Notes under the pieces: model-generated
What the model saw: the letters and a program-made list of their open reading frames with translations, nothing else
The model's database searches: none
What the model was told of the DNA's origin: nothing
Translations under genes and position numbers: made by a program
Source: Cordia subcordata
Lineage: Eukaryota > Streptophyta > Magnoliopsida > Boraginales > Cordiaceae
Length of the DNA: 64,000 bases
Direction: 5' to 3'
Assembly: GCA_028554755.1 (NCBI GenBank)
Contig: JAPTOF010000011.1
Location: 6,290,501-6,354,500 of the forward strand
Shown: positions 22,201-32,937 of the stretch, piece after piece
How positions within the stretch are numbered: position 1 is the stretch's first letter
Layout of the letters: the number at the start of each line of letters is the position of its first letter

Positions 22201-25200
22201 TTTCTTCTTTATCACTCTTTAGTGCTGAACTGTTTGAGGCATTTAATCGTTTCAGTGCGTAACTCTTTTAATTGTTTGAATTCTGTTACCAGGGTGTTGC
22301 TATGCCTGCCATGAACAATTTACTTTCCAAGTGGATTCCTGTTTCAGAGAGAAGCAGATCACTTGCACTAGTTTACAGTGGCATGTACCTTGGCTCTGTT
22401 ACAGGTTTGGCAGTTTCTCCCATTCTGATCCACAAGTTTGGGTGGCCATCTGTATTCTATTCCTTTGGTTCGCTTGGAAGCATCTGGTTTGCACTGTGGC
22501 TGAGAAAAGTGAGTTCGTCCCTCTTTCTGTTACATGATGCAAATTTTAGAGACTTGAAGTGATTCCCTAAGCATTCATGGAATGCTTCTAATTTTTGGTT
22601 ATGAAGTCAGAATTCTGAAAAGGAAAATTTTATTAATATAAAAGATACATAATTTTGAATACTTTACTTCAGTGTCCCACTTATTATTTCTGGAGTCTGT
22701 TAGGTACTTTTGACTTCCAAAATTCAGACATAATCCATTACTATTACCATTCTTTCTTTTTCTATGATCTGTTCAAATGTTCAAAGAATTACAATCTATG
22801 CTTGTATAGAATTCTCAGCTTTCTTCCTAGTACTAGGCCCATAGCTCGCCGAAGGAAGATCCAATGCTTACTCCAAAGGAAAAAAGACTGATCTTAGGAG
22901 GCAGCATCTCAAAAGAACCGGTGTCTACCATTCCATGGAAACTTATTCTATCAAAGGCACCTGTTTGGGCTCTCATAATATCCCATTTCTGCCATAATTG
23001 GGGAACATTTATTCTTCTGACATGGATGCCTACTTACTACAATCAGGTACTTGAAATGCAGAATTTCATAATTCATAGTAATATACTTGGTTGAATTTTA
23101 CCTTTTGAATCACCCTGTCTATGAATCAAGGATAGTGTATATATGCAAACAATATGTCACAAAATTTCAAATGAATTTCTAAATAGTTCAATGTACTTCA
23201 ACATCCTAATTGCTGCTGTTAGTGGTTATTAGTATTTGTTAATAGTGTTATGGTAATTCTCCCACATTGGAGAATTAGGAAACTTTGAGTTATTACCCAA
23301 TATTATAAATAAGGCTAAGTACATAATATGTACCAAGTCATTCTCTTCAAATTCTAATGTCTAATTCTTATTTAACATGGTATCAGAGTAAGGTTTAGAC
23401 ATTAGAATTTCTTCTACCAATTACTTTTTTTTCCTTTTCTTTTCTCCCACAAAAGATATGCACAAAAATATGTGATAATCAAGCATCAATGCATATTGCA
23501 ACCAATCCTGTCTTTCATGAAAGAACCAAGCACCTTGAAGTAGATTGTCACTTTATAAGGAGGAAAGTGTTAGCTATTGAGATTGTTATGTCACATGTTA
23601 ATTCAAATGATCAGTTAGCTGTTCTGTTTACTAAATCCTTAAGAGGTCCTCATGTTGAGTACTTTTGTACCAAACTGGGCACATATGATATTTATGCACC
23701 AGCTTGAGGGGAAGTGTTAGTGGTTATTAGTATTTGTTAGTAGTGTTATGGTAATTCTCCCACATTGGAGAAATAGGAAACTTTGTGTTATTACCCAATA
23801 TTATAAATAAGGCTTAAGTACATAATATGTACCAAGCGATTGTCTTCAAATTCATTAGTCTAATTCTTATTTAACAGCTGCTAAAACCTATACGATAACT
23901 ATATAAATACTGAAGTAAATAATGACCATTTGTCTTGCTCAAAGTTTCATATTCATCTAGACTTCCAACAATCTGCAACTGATTTGCAATGGTGGTCTTC
24001 TTGATGCTTAACAAGAAGTCCTATTTGTAATCTTTACTCTTGTCACTGCAATCTACTTATGACAATTCATTTGGGTTAACCCCATTCTATAGAGGCGAAT
24101 GCAGGAAGATAATTTAGGCCAATGTCAATTCTTGATTTCCTTTTGCTCCTTTATTATTTTTATTTTTTTTCCCTTTGCAAACTCTGATTGTTCCATCAAT
24201 TCTTTGTTTCCCATTAATTTTTTATGGTACATCTTTTGACAATATTTGCTGCTCTGCAGCATCTGGAGACATGGCTAAATAAATCTTTCCACTTGCAGCT
24301 TTCACAATGTTTGAGCATACTGAACTTTAGAGCAGCCAGATTACCTCACTACTTTTAATTTCTCTCAGTTCTTTCTGTCTTTCCTAGTATTTCCTTTCTA
24401 ACATGTCTGGAGGAAGCATATCATGTCAATTGAACTGTAGCTTTACTTAGCATACAAATGATCACAGGAAAATTGCTACTGAGTAGAGTTCCTCATTAAC
24501 CTATAGTATCCTAACAAGAAGCACAAGTTAATTAGATAAGCATGCCTCCTTTATTTATTTATTTATTTGTTTGTTTTCTTAATGAAGGTTTCTTATGCAG
24601 GTATTGAAGTTTAACCTCACTGAATCTGGACTCTTATGTGTATTGCCTTGGTTAACCATGGCGGTATTTGCAAATATTGGAGGCTGGATTGCAGATACAC
24701 TTGTGAGCAAAGGTCTCTCGATAACATCAGTTCGTAAGGCAAGGACATATTCTCGATAAACTATCATTGCACTTTCAATCTTTTGAGTATTGTTGGTATA
24801 CTTCGGTAAATGAACTACAGGGTCTAAACAAGTGATAAAATTCTAATATAGCGAATTAAGCTTAACTAGTTAATTTCAGCAGTGAGCGTTCCAGAGATAG
24901 TAACTCACATCTTACTCTAATCCATCTCCATCTTTTCAAGTATTGCAGATTATGCAGTCCATTGGTTTTTTGGGTCCTGCGCTTTTCCTTACACAGCTGA
25001 GCCATGTCAAGACACCTGCGATGGCAGTGCTGTGCATGGCATGCAGTCAGGTAGAGCTGCTTCAGTACATTTAAATTGATTTAGTTGTCTTTTTTTTTTT
25101 GTTTTTAATGAATCTTTGCCAAATGCACTTTGTATCTTTTGCAGGGTTCTGATGCATTTTCCCAGTCTGGCCTCTACTCCAATCATCAAGACATCGGGCC

Positions 25201-25875
25201 ACGTTATGCTGTGAGTTTTTCTATTTCTGTTGTGCAATACTGGGAAGGTGAAGTGAATGTTATCATACTTGAATAAATCAAGTGACGTTTCTAGAAATCA
25301 AAATTAGATGGTAATATCCTGGCAAGTGCAGATGTTGGATTAATTAAGCTGCAAATGGAATAGGACATGAAGTACTAAATCTTCATTGGTAATCAATTAT
25401 ATCTTCATCAACAGAGAAGCTTATCTGAACATCTGGAGTAGAACTAATTTTCATTTCCACCCCCACCTCCCAAAATTCTATCTGAAAATTGCTATACATA
25501 TATGTTGGAACTCGAAAGACTGGTCTCTAGATTTTTGTGAGAAAATTTATCAGAGTTCTCCATTACAGGGAGTACTGTTAGGACTATCTAATACAGCAGG
25601 AGTGCTTGCTGGTGTCTTTGGTACAGCTGCAACTGGATACATACTCCAAAAAGGTAAACATGGACCTCTTACTTCATCCTCGAGTCCTTGCGATGTATAT
25701 TTTGGTATTAACTGTACTGTATCATTGCTCAATGCCAACTTCCAAATAAATTGATCTTTTAAGCACTACTTCTCCAGGTTCTTGGGACGATGTGTTCAAA
25801 GTGGCTGTTGTCTTGTACATCATAGGGACATTAGTCTGGAACTTCTTTGCAACTGGAGAAAAGATTCTAGACTAG
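19213..25875 (+). CDS. PHT4;4: Plastid PHT4-family anion transporter (PHT4;4/ANTR2-like), 11 exons
   Basis: Exons by splice sites and frame: 19213–19267, 20150–20718, 20929–21036, 21423–21578, 22293–22508, 22837–23046, 24601–24738, 24949–25050, 25145–25210, 25569–25653 and 25778–25875 (TAG). Together they give 1803 bases, 600 residues. The first ~110 residues are rich in Ser, Arg, Asn and Tyr, fitting a plastid transit peptide. The major-facilitator body starts after [17 protein letters not shown] in exon 2. Exon 4 has the MFS signature [11 protein letters not shown] (about residues 247–257), and later exons carry [18 protein letters not shown] and [18 protein letters not shown], hallmarks of the PHT4 group. 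Twelve membrane spans are expected. Arabidopsis PHT4;4 is a chloroplast-envelope ascorbate transporter; other members move phosphate, so substrate is inferred from similarity. The start ATG opens [15 protein letters not shown], like the family N-terminus. Intron 6 holds a retroelement and intron 7 appears to use a GC donor. Confidence 0.93.
21838..21889. repeat. (AAAAG)n microsatellite in intron 4
   Basis: Purine-only tract of AAAAG and AAAAAG units within the fourth intron of the PHT4;4 gene. No function is implied. Confidence 0.8.
23217..23876 (+). mobile_element. Copia deletion derivative inside PHT4;4 intron 6
   Basis: LTRs of 161 bp (23217–23377) and 162 bp (23715–23876), both TGTTAG...TTTAACA and about 94% alike by eye, enclose 337 bp. 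Directly after the first LTR is TGGTATCAGAGTAAGG, an initiator tRNA-Met primer-binding site. A polypurine tract GAGGGGAAG lies before the second LTR. The target duplication GCTGC is exact (23212–23216, 23877–23881). The interior keeps only the last ~75 codons of a copia pol, the RNase H tail (23489–23707: [29 protein letters not shown]), so most of gag-pol was lost, before or after insertion. It lies in the same orientation as the host gene. Confidence 0.9.
23489..23710 (+). pseudogene. Copia RNase H C-terminal fragment
   Basis: An open frame with the copia motifs [16 protein letters not shown] and [13 protein letters not shown], i.e. the end of the RNase H domain that normally follows the catalytic D(N)Q(A/S) residues. 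A CDNQAS-like start is readable just upstream (23472–23489). Everything N-terminal of it is absent. It lies between the LTRs of the 660-bp element. Confidence 0.85.
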
Positions 25876-27070
25876 ATATAGAGAAACGTAAGGTATATGC
25901 AGCATATATAATGCTAAAGACATGAACAGAAAAGGAAGATGCTAAGCAAATACGCAGAGGTAAAACGGGCCAATAACGCCTGAGGCAAGATTGGACAGTT
26001 TGACTTTCTGGAAATACTGCTCTGGATGCTCAAGTGCATCAGCGGTTCGCCCCCTTTCAGTTTTCATGTTACTCTGATGTCCTGAATCCCCATTGATCAC
26101 TATGCACCCTATGACTATAGATAATAGAATGCTTTTAAATGCACTAGCGCATGAAAGCTTCGAAAGAAACCTGATTTAGCCTCAAGATCTTTCGAGGATA
26201 AAATTTTTTGTCCATTTTATTCTTTCACATGCTATCATGTCTTGATATACGTCTGGATGTTACTTTTTCGCGTTGTTGAACTTCCCTCATTATAATCTAA
26301 ATATCTATCAAAACTTGGCAGCTGATCGGACTTGAAAGATAGAAAGCATTTGTGCATGGGTCGTCATGCGAAGATAAATGGATCTGTATCCCCTTTACGA
26401 GGGAGATCTTAGTGTCCATTGAATCATTAGTCCACGGACACCTTGATTTTTTTCGTAATGTTATAACGTTTCAAGAAGATTCAAGTCCCACAAAATAGTT
26501 GTGCAATTTTGCCAACACGTATAGCTGGCTTTTGATGACTTATATCCCATCCTTCTTTTTCCTAGTGGTACTCGTTTAAGGTTCTTCCCACAGTAGACGA
26601 TGCAGTGGACAGTCTGACCATTTATAATCATCCTCGAATGCAAAATCATTTTCAGTTTTTAATGTAAAAATTTCCAGTAAACGTTGATCAAGATTATCTT
26701 GTAATTGTGTTTTTGTCATTCTGATTATCTTTTGGGCATCTAAGTAACCTTTGGACCCAAAAAAAGGAAAAAAAAAGGAAAAAAGATAAAATAAGTAACC
26801 CTACTTGTAGGGAACTATAGATAACACACTTTAACTTCAAGCAGAGATTTGTTGCCTTTAGACTGCTGTGAAGAGAAATGCCTAATGCGTCGGTTTTATC
26901 ATATAGGAAAGACTGAAGCGAAGAAAGGATGATGATATACACTAATGTCCATTTTATTATGTAGGAAAGACTGAAGCGAGGCAAGGATGATATATACTAT
27001 TGCTATATATTTGCCACCAACATTATCCAAATACAACTATTGATTTGGTTGAAATCTGCACTTGTAAATA
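25876..27070 (+). other. 3' UTR and intergenic DNA after PHT4;4
   Basis: The stop codon at 25873–25875 is followed by non-coding sequence. Its first few hundred bases have a more balanced composition and probably form the 3' UTR. I cannot place the polyadenylation site. Two imperfect direct copies of a TAGGAAAGACTGAAGCGA-containing segment lie at about 26895–26990. No further gene is visible. Confidence 0.45.
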
Positions 27071-27071
27071 G

Positions 27072-27856
27072 GTTACGTTTGGTATTCTGGAATGATTTGG
27101 AAAATAATAGTCATTCTAACTTTTGATAATGAGATTAGAAAACTCATTCCTATAAAATGACTTTTATAGGAAAAAGTAGGAAAATTCATTTTTTTAACCA
27201 AACCTAAGGAATGAGTATTCTCACTAATGACATTTTTTTAGGAAAAAATAGGAAAACCCATTCCTTAGCCAAACTTAAGGAATGAATATTCCCACTTAAG
27301 TGGAGATCGATAGAAAATAAAGTTAAATTTCACATATAATCTATTTCTCATTTATTATTGATCAAGTTCTCAATTGTTATTTAAAAATAAAAAATTTCAA
27401 AATTTAAAAAGTAAAAAAAATTAAAAAGTTAAAAATGTATTTTTACTAGATGGTTAACTTTTCTCTTTTAAAAAGTAAATAACTTGAAATATCATGTTAA
27501 AATAAAAATGATAGAATAAGTAATGTTATATTTTATTGCTAATCAAAAGACTGACAAGAGTATTTTATTTTATATTAATATTGTATAAAATTAGATGTTA
27601 TGCACAAACTGAAATTTATGCCAAATAAAAGAATAAGTGTATTTTTGTTAATATAATTGATTTTCATTCCTTTCTAATTTGTTAAAATAATTTTACCATA
27701 CATATGAAATAAAATAAACATTCTATTCTAGTTTCTTTTATAATTTTAACCAAACATAAGAAAAAAAAATAAGTATTCCGTGAGTATTCTGCCTTGAATT
27801 CCTTTCTGTCTTGAATGACTATTCTTTTTTAAATCATTCCATCATACTAAATGAAC
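27072..27856. mobile_element. Inverted-repeat (MITE-like) element between PHT4;4 and CYP86A
   Basis: The left end ACGTTTGGTATTCTGGAATG continues to ATAGTCATTC; the reverse complement of the right end reads CATTTAGTATGATGGAATG and also continues to ATAGTCATTC. That is about 45 bp of imperfect terminal inverted repeat. Inside, two direct repeats of about 60 bp (27169–27231 and 27238–27299; GGAAAA..AACCAAAC.TAAGGAATGA) occur. No transposase is present and the target duplication is not clear. Confidence 0.5.
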
Positions 27857-28302
27857 TCTGCGACGAAAGAACTAGTAACACTTTTGTATGCAAAGGCTTT
27901 GAGAAAAAAAGGACAAGGTTAAAATTGGAATTACAATTTATAATCAACAAATGGAAAGAATTTATAGGATAATGAGACAGAACTGAAATCCAAAAAAAAA
28001 AAAAAAAAGGAAAAAAAGAAAGAAAGATCACACAAGAAAAAGTAAGCACAAATTTATGAGGGGTGTGAATTTTCTCTCTCCAATTTCTTGTGCTTAGCTT
28101 GCTATCTACCTGGCCCGCAATGAATTATTTTTGTCCCTTTAATTAAACAGCGCCAACCATCATGTGTTCGTAAACATTTGCCTCTGAAGCATTCATGCTC
28201 AAAATTAAGCCCCTCCATGTGAATATTGCCCCACAAAAGCTTCGCAACCCCCCTCGCTCGCACCACAATTAACCATCTCATCTGTCAAGTTCACCACCCT
28301 AC

Positions 28303-28324
28303 TGTGTGTGTGTGTGTGTGTGTG
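28303..28324. repeat. (TG)n microsatellite near the CYP86A stop codon
   Basis: Eleven TG units about 45 bp beyond the CYP86A stop, probably in its 3' UTR. A length-variable marker candidate. Confidence 0.9.
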
Positions 28325-28367
28325 TCTCATTTTCACCAACATATTTAACTACTTTAAAATCTTTTAA

Positions 28368-30038
28368 TTAAACCACCCCAACCACCATATCTACCCCAGC
28401 AGTATTGCAGTCAACAACACTGCATTTTCCATCAGATTTCACACCGTATGAATATGACGACTCTTTTGCAGCATTTTCCTTCACGAGGCTTGAGACTATT
28501 GGCATTAGATCCCTGGCATGGACATTGACTTTAAGCCCATGTTTCATGAACAATGTCAGTGACATCTTCTGCTCAACCTTGTGCCCCGCCACCATTGCCA
28601 GCCGGTGGCGGAGCAACACCGCTGCTGCTATCGATTTCATCTGCAGATACGCTAAATCTTTCCCTAAACAAATCCTCGGACCCGCGTTAAACGCCACGAA
28701 TTTGTACTGATCATGCGTTGTGAATTTCGTCCCATCTGGGGTTAACCATCTTTCTGGCTTGAACTCGAGGCAATCTTCACCCCATGTGGCTTTCATCCTC
28801 CCTGCTGAGTATATTGAATATGTTATTGATGAGCCTGCCGGCACGAATGTTCCGTCCGGCAAGACATCGTCGACCACCACGTGCTTTGAGTCCTCCGGGA
28901 CCGATGGGTACAGCCGGAGAGTTTCTGACAGTGCTGCCTTTAGGTAGACCAGGCGATCGATTTCCTCGAATGCGAGCGGCTCAGCAGTCCACGATGCCAC
29001 GTCTGTTCCACGTGTCTCGATCAGAACCGTGCAAATTTGGCGCAGGATCTTTTCCTCGACGGTCGGATGTTGGGTGACCAACCAGAAGAACCAGCTCAGC
29101 GCAACGGATGACGTGTCCCGTCCAGCTAGGATGAAATTTAGTGCCACGTGTTTCAGGAAGTCGTCCGAGTAGGACTGCTTTTTCTTCATGAATCTTGACA
29201 ACAGGTCATCGTGTGGGTTGCCGTCTTTCTGCTGACTCATCAGCTCGAGCTTACGTGTGTTTATCACGCGGGTCAGGTACTCGTCCACGTGTACTATGCT
29301 TCGGCTCAAGCTGACTTCCATCCCGAGCCCAAGCCACTTTTTCAGCTTCCACAGGACCTCGGGAAGTATGAACCGCTGCAGCGATGCCTCGGTGGCTCGG
29401 TCAAAAGCCGAGGCAAAGCTGTTATCCGGCAAGCCCGGGGCCAGGGTTTGCGGGTCCTTCCCGAAAGCCAAGCCACATATGTTATCGAATGTTATCCGAA
29501 GCAAGAGATCTTGCAAGTCAACCGGCTTGCCTTGGAGCTGAGCCGCCTCCAAGATCGGGCAAAACCTAAGCTTAATGGCTCGGGTGACCCACCGAGCCAT
29601 AGCTTGGCGCAGAGTTCGCGTGGTGAACTCTAGCGCAGCTGTCTTTCTCTGGAAAAGCCAGGTGTCGCCATCGGAATTGAAAATCCCCTGGCCAAGTAGA
29701 TCATGAAAAACAGCTTGCCAGGTCGGACCTTTGGGATAGTTATCGAACCGGGTTTTCAAGATGTGCTCGAGGTTTTTAGGGTCACAGGTCACGGTGACAA
29801 GGCCTTGCTTCTTAGCCAAGAAAGGCACGGCACAAATGCATGTCTGATACGTGCCGCCGCAGGCGCGGAGGTTGTCGGCGATCCATTCGTGCATAAGTTC
29901 GGCATTCTCGATCAAGCCGGGAAGACTACCCAGTAATGGCCACACGCGAGGACCCTTCAATGATCTCGAAATAAAAGTGAACCATAATAGATAACAAGTA
30001 ATGGCTGTGAACAACAAAACAGCTACGTATATATCCAT
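28368..30038 (-). CDS. CYP86A: CYP86A-family cytochrome P450 fatty-acid omega-hydroxylase
   Basis: An intact 556-residue frame without introns. Residues 5–22 form the N-terminal membrane anchor, followed by the proline-rich hinge [14 protein letters not shown]. The I-helix oxygen-binding motif AGRDTS is at 305–310, the K-helix ExxR (ETLR) at 372–375, PERW at 428–431, and the heme loop [10 protein letters not shown] at 450–459 with Cys457 as heme ligand. [20 protein letters not shown] and [11 protein letters not shown] are typical of CYP86A enzymes, which hydroxylate the omega carbon of C16/C18 fatty acids in the endoplasmic reticulum to supply cutin and related polymers. It is closest in feel to the CYP86A2 (ATT1)/CYP86A8 (LCR) group. 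The first in-frame ATG sits directly before the anchor, as in the family. The last ~45 residues, after the usual end of the P450 fold, are a Ser/Lys- and Val-rich tail. Plus-strand frames across it are shadows. Confidence 0.95.
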   Translation of the reverse strand: MDIYVAVLLFTAITCYLLWFTFISRSLKGPRVWPLLGSLPGLIENAELMHEWIADNLRACGGTYQTCICAVPFLAKKQGLVTVTCDPKNLEHILKTRFDNYPKGPTWQAVFHDLLGQGIFNSDGDTWLFQRKTAALEFTTRTLRQAMARWVTRAIKLRFCPILEAAQLQGKPVDLQDLLLRITFDNICGLAFGKDPQTLAPGLPDNSFASAFDRATEASLQRFILPEVLWKLKKWLGLGMEVSLSRSIVHVDEYLTRVINTRKLELMSQQKDGNPHDDLLSRFMKKKQSYSDDFLKHVALNFILAGRDTSSVALSWFFWLVTQHPTVEEKILRQICTVLIETRGTDVASWTAEPLAFEEIDRLVYLKAALSETLRLYPSVPEDSKHVVVDDVLPDGTFVPAGSSITYSIYSAGRMKATWGEDCLEFKPERWLTPDGTKFTTHDQYKFVAFNAGPRICLGKDLAYLQMKSIAAAVLLRHRLAMVAGHKVEQKMSLTLFMKHGLKVNVHARDLMPIVSSLVKENAAKESSYSYGVKSDGKCSVVDCNTAGVDMVVGVV

Positions 30039-30255
30039 GCTTCTTCTTTTTTTTTTTTTGGAACTTCAAAAAAGTTCTTAAAATTTTTTGTGAATTGAAA
30101 CAAAAGAGAGGTTTGTGTTTTTGGATCAAACGATTTCGAGAAATGGTTGTACGGACAACATAGGAGATGGGGAAAAATTGAGGGAGATTGGAGCGTGAAG
30201 AAGGAAAGATTTTGTTGGGAGGATTTTTGTGTGAAGGAAATGGAGCGTGAAAGGG

Positions 30256-30263
30256 GATTTATA
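30256..30263 (-). promoter_or_regulatory. TATA box of the CYP86A gene
   Basis: On the minus strand CCTATAAATCCCC lies about 220 bp upstream of the CYP86A start codon, a good match to the plant TATA consensus. It predicts a transcription start near 30225–30235 and a leader of about 190 bases containing an A-rich run just before the ATG. Confidence 0.6.
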
Positions 30264-32567
30264 GGTGAGAAGATACTGAGAAGCAATAACTACAGCCAGT
30301 CTGTTTCTTGGCTTTCACCGTCTCTCTTACTCTCTTTTCTCTGTCTTCATCACTCTCTAACCATGAGATGCCACTACCATAAATGCACCACGAAAGGCAG
30401 TTGAATGTTTAAGTTAGCAAAGTGTCACACAACCTACCTTTGTGGCAAAATTATCATTCATCAGTGGGGTTCTTCCACAGTATTAAAAACCCTTTTTACC
30501 ACTTCCGAGCAGATAAAAATTTAGTCCTCAGTCCAATGTGCCTTGGGGATATATACCCTAACTCAAAGCGAAAAAACTTTCTTTCACGCTTGCATTCACG
30601 TTCGCGACCACGTCCACGCTCCCGTCCGACAAATTTTTGCTGGAAAAGGAGCTGGGGGTTAAATTCATGCAATAAATGAAGGGGAGAAAATTAATGAGAT
30701 TGGTTGCGAAAACTCACTTCCAGTAAACCAAAAACAGCGGACGATAAGAGGGTATTAACACTTTGCTCACTCTGTGTGTGTGAGTTCTTGATATATAGCT
30801 AGTGGGTATTTTGTTTGTTGATTTTGGTATTCTTTAAGTTGTATATCATGCAGATAGACACTTTGATCAGGTCATGATGTGGCTAGCTAGTTAAGGTTCG
30901 GTGAACCAACCCTCAACAATTTATGTAGCAAGTAGCTTACGCAATTAGCTTAATTACGTTACGTGAAGCATTTCTATCATTCTTCTTTTATCTTTTTCAT
31001 GCATGCATACATGCACAAACTGATGATCACTTGTGGGTATATATTAGTTTATTTTTTATTTTTTTAACTTTTTTATTTGTTTCAATTTGACCAAGAATTT
31101 TGCAGAGTTTCATGCATGGTGCCTGTAGTTTTGACTCTATCACCCTTTAATGCAAATGGCTCAGAAGCAAAAGTCAACTGCTCTGCAACAATTTCTTGGT
31201 AGAGCAAAAGTCAACTCTGGTGCCATGGATTTTTCTAGAGATACATACAAACCTTAGCTGATTGGAATTCAAGCCTTTTTATTTCTTTTTTTTTCCTTGT
31301 CATGCCAATTCATTCCGAACCAAGATCATCTCATATTAATACTTCTGTCATATATATTGATACGAGGAAAATTTTAACTGTTCATCTAAGAATCATATCA
31401 TTCAGTCATTCATGATAACCATTAAAAAAAAGGGTAAAATTTTTAAAATTCCTTTTTTTTCTCTCTTATTACACATTCTTTTTTTAAATTTGAATTTCAT
31501 CAATGATTAAGATTATATTCTATTACATGAATGGTTAAGATTTTTTTCTCTCGTATTAATATAAAAGAACTAATAATATGAGAGGATCCTAATTCATTCA
31601 TTTCTCATTGTGCATCAAATGCAATCATTTACATGGAGCTCTTCTTATATAATAGAATTTTCACTTATTCTGTGGCCCCAAAGCATCGATAACTAAGAGA
31701 GTATCCCGATCCATAATGACCCTCGACTTATTATTAGCGTGTAAGTTCATGAAGCCGGATAAATTTGTTCAAATACCACAAAGCTAGTATTGACAGTAGT
31801 AAATAATTAATATTCTTTACGGAATTAGTATGCTATAGGATATTACTTGCATCTTTGCTATTTCCGTTTACGCAAACGAATTAATCTCGGGGTTCGGAGA
31901 TAAAGCACCAAACTATATACAACCGAAAGTAAAAATCTCGGCATTTTAGAATAACTACTTTTAGGTCATCAAGAATGGACTTTTATGTTCGTAAAATAGA
32001 TGTCCAATCTAGAAAAAACATAAATGCGCCAACTAATACTTCACGCTGCTGCGGCAATGAAAATTAAGACCCTTTTATTTATTTTTTAAATCTAACTGCG
32101 AATCTGCAGCAAGTGAGTACATAATTTTTAGAACAAAATAATGGAACCACCACCTATAAATTTAATGGGGTGTTGACCGGATGGTTGAGGTTGCAAAAAT
32201 AGCTTCTTTTATTTATTTATTTTTGGGTCTAACGGATAGCTCGGTTTTAGTAGAAGTCATTCAATATAGAAAATCACATACGCGTAAGAAAAAATAAGCA
32301 AAACATGACAAAAGTTGGCTGTTGAACCAAGACAACCACAACAAAGAAAAGGGAAAGAAGGTTTTTCTTGACCTTGCCATTAGAGATTCACATTTTTGAA
32401 AATTCACCAAATGCTACCATAAAGCTCTTTGGAGAGAATGTAAAAAGTGTCTCTTTCCTTAAAATGCTTATTTGATCGCTCTGGTGTTGTCCCCTTTACA
32501 AAGAAAAAAAGAAGTTTTCCATCTAATAATAAGGAACTCGTGCATATAAGATTATATTATATTTATA
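30264..32567. other. CYP86A upstream region and intergenic DNA
   Basis: No gene is visible. The first few hundred bases presumably contain the CYP86A promoter. The reading frames at 30147–30679 are short and show no family resemblance. Confidence 0.45.
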
Positions 32568-32833
32568 CTCTGTTTGTTATAATCTTATTTTAAGATACTT
32601 ATCCTATTGAAATAAGGGTATATCTTATAAGATTTAAGAAATTTTATGATGCATTCTATGAAATTTCAAAACAAAACATTACTTTTTATCTTATAAGAAA
32701 TAAGCCATTCATCCAATCTTATTTTTTACAATTATAAAATGTATGGTACATGTGACAAGATATCCTAAATCTTATAAGATATATCTAAATTTTAATAGGA
32801 TAAATATCTTAAAATAAGATCATTCCAAACAGA
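32568..32833 (+). mobile_element. MITE family M1, copy 2
   Basis: Collinear along its whole length with the elements at 14793 and 41338. It starts CTCTGTTTGTTATAATCTTA and ends ATCATTCCAAACAGA, giving terminal inverted repeats of about 45 bp that share CTTATTTTAAGATACTTATC. It is non-coding. Confidence 0.7.
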
Positions 32834-32878
32834 CTATTTCTCTAAGACAAGATATGTTTGAAACGTGTCATCTAAAAA

Positions 32879-32906
32879 GATATATATACATATATATATA
32901 TATATG

Positions 32907-32937
<31 letters not shown>
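32879..32937. repeat. (AT)n microsatellite
   Basis: Alternating TA run with a few ACAT/GTAT interruptions. The short frame across it is an artefact. Confidence 0.9.

Noticed and set aside
28405..29936. Several plus-strand open frames of 60–140 codons
   Set aside because: They lie opposite the CYP86A coding sequence and are by-products of its GC-rich codons. They match no family and have no gene structure.
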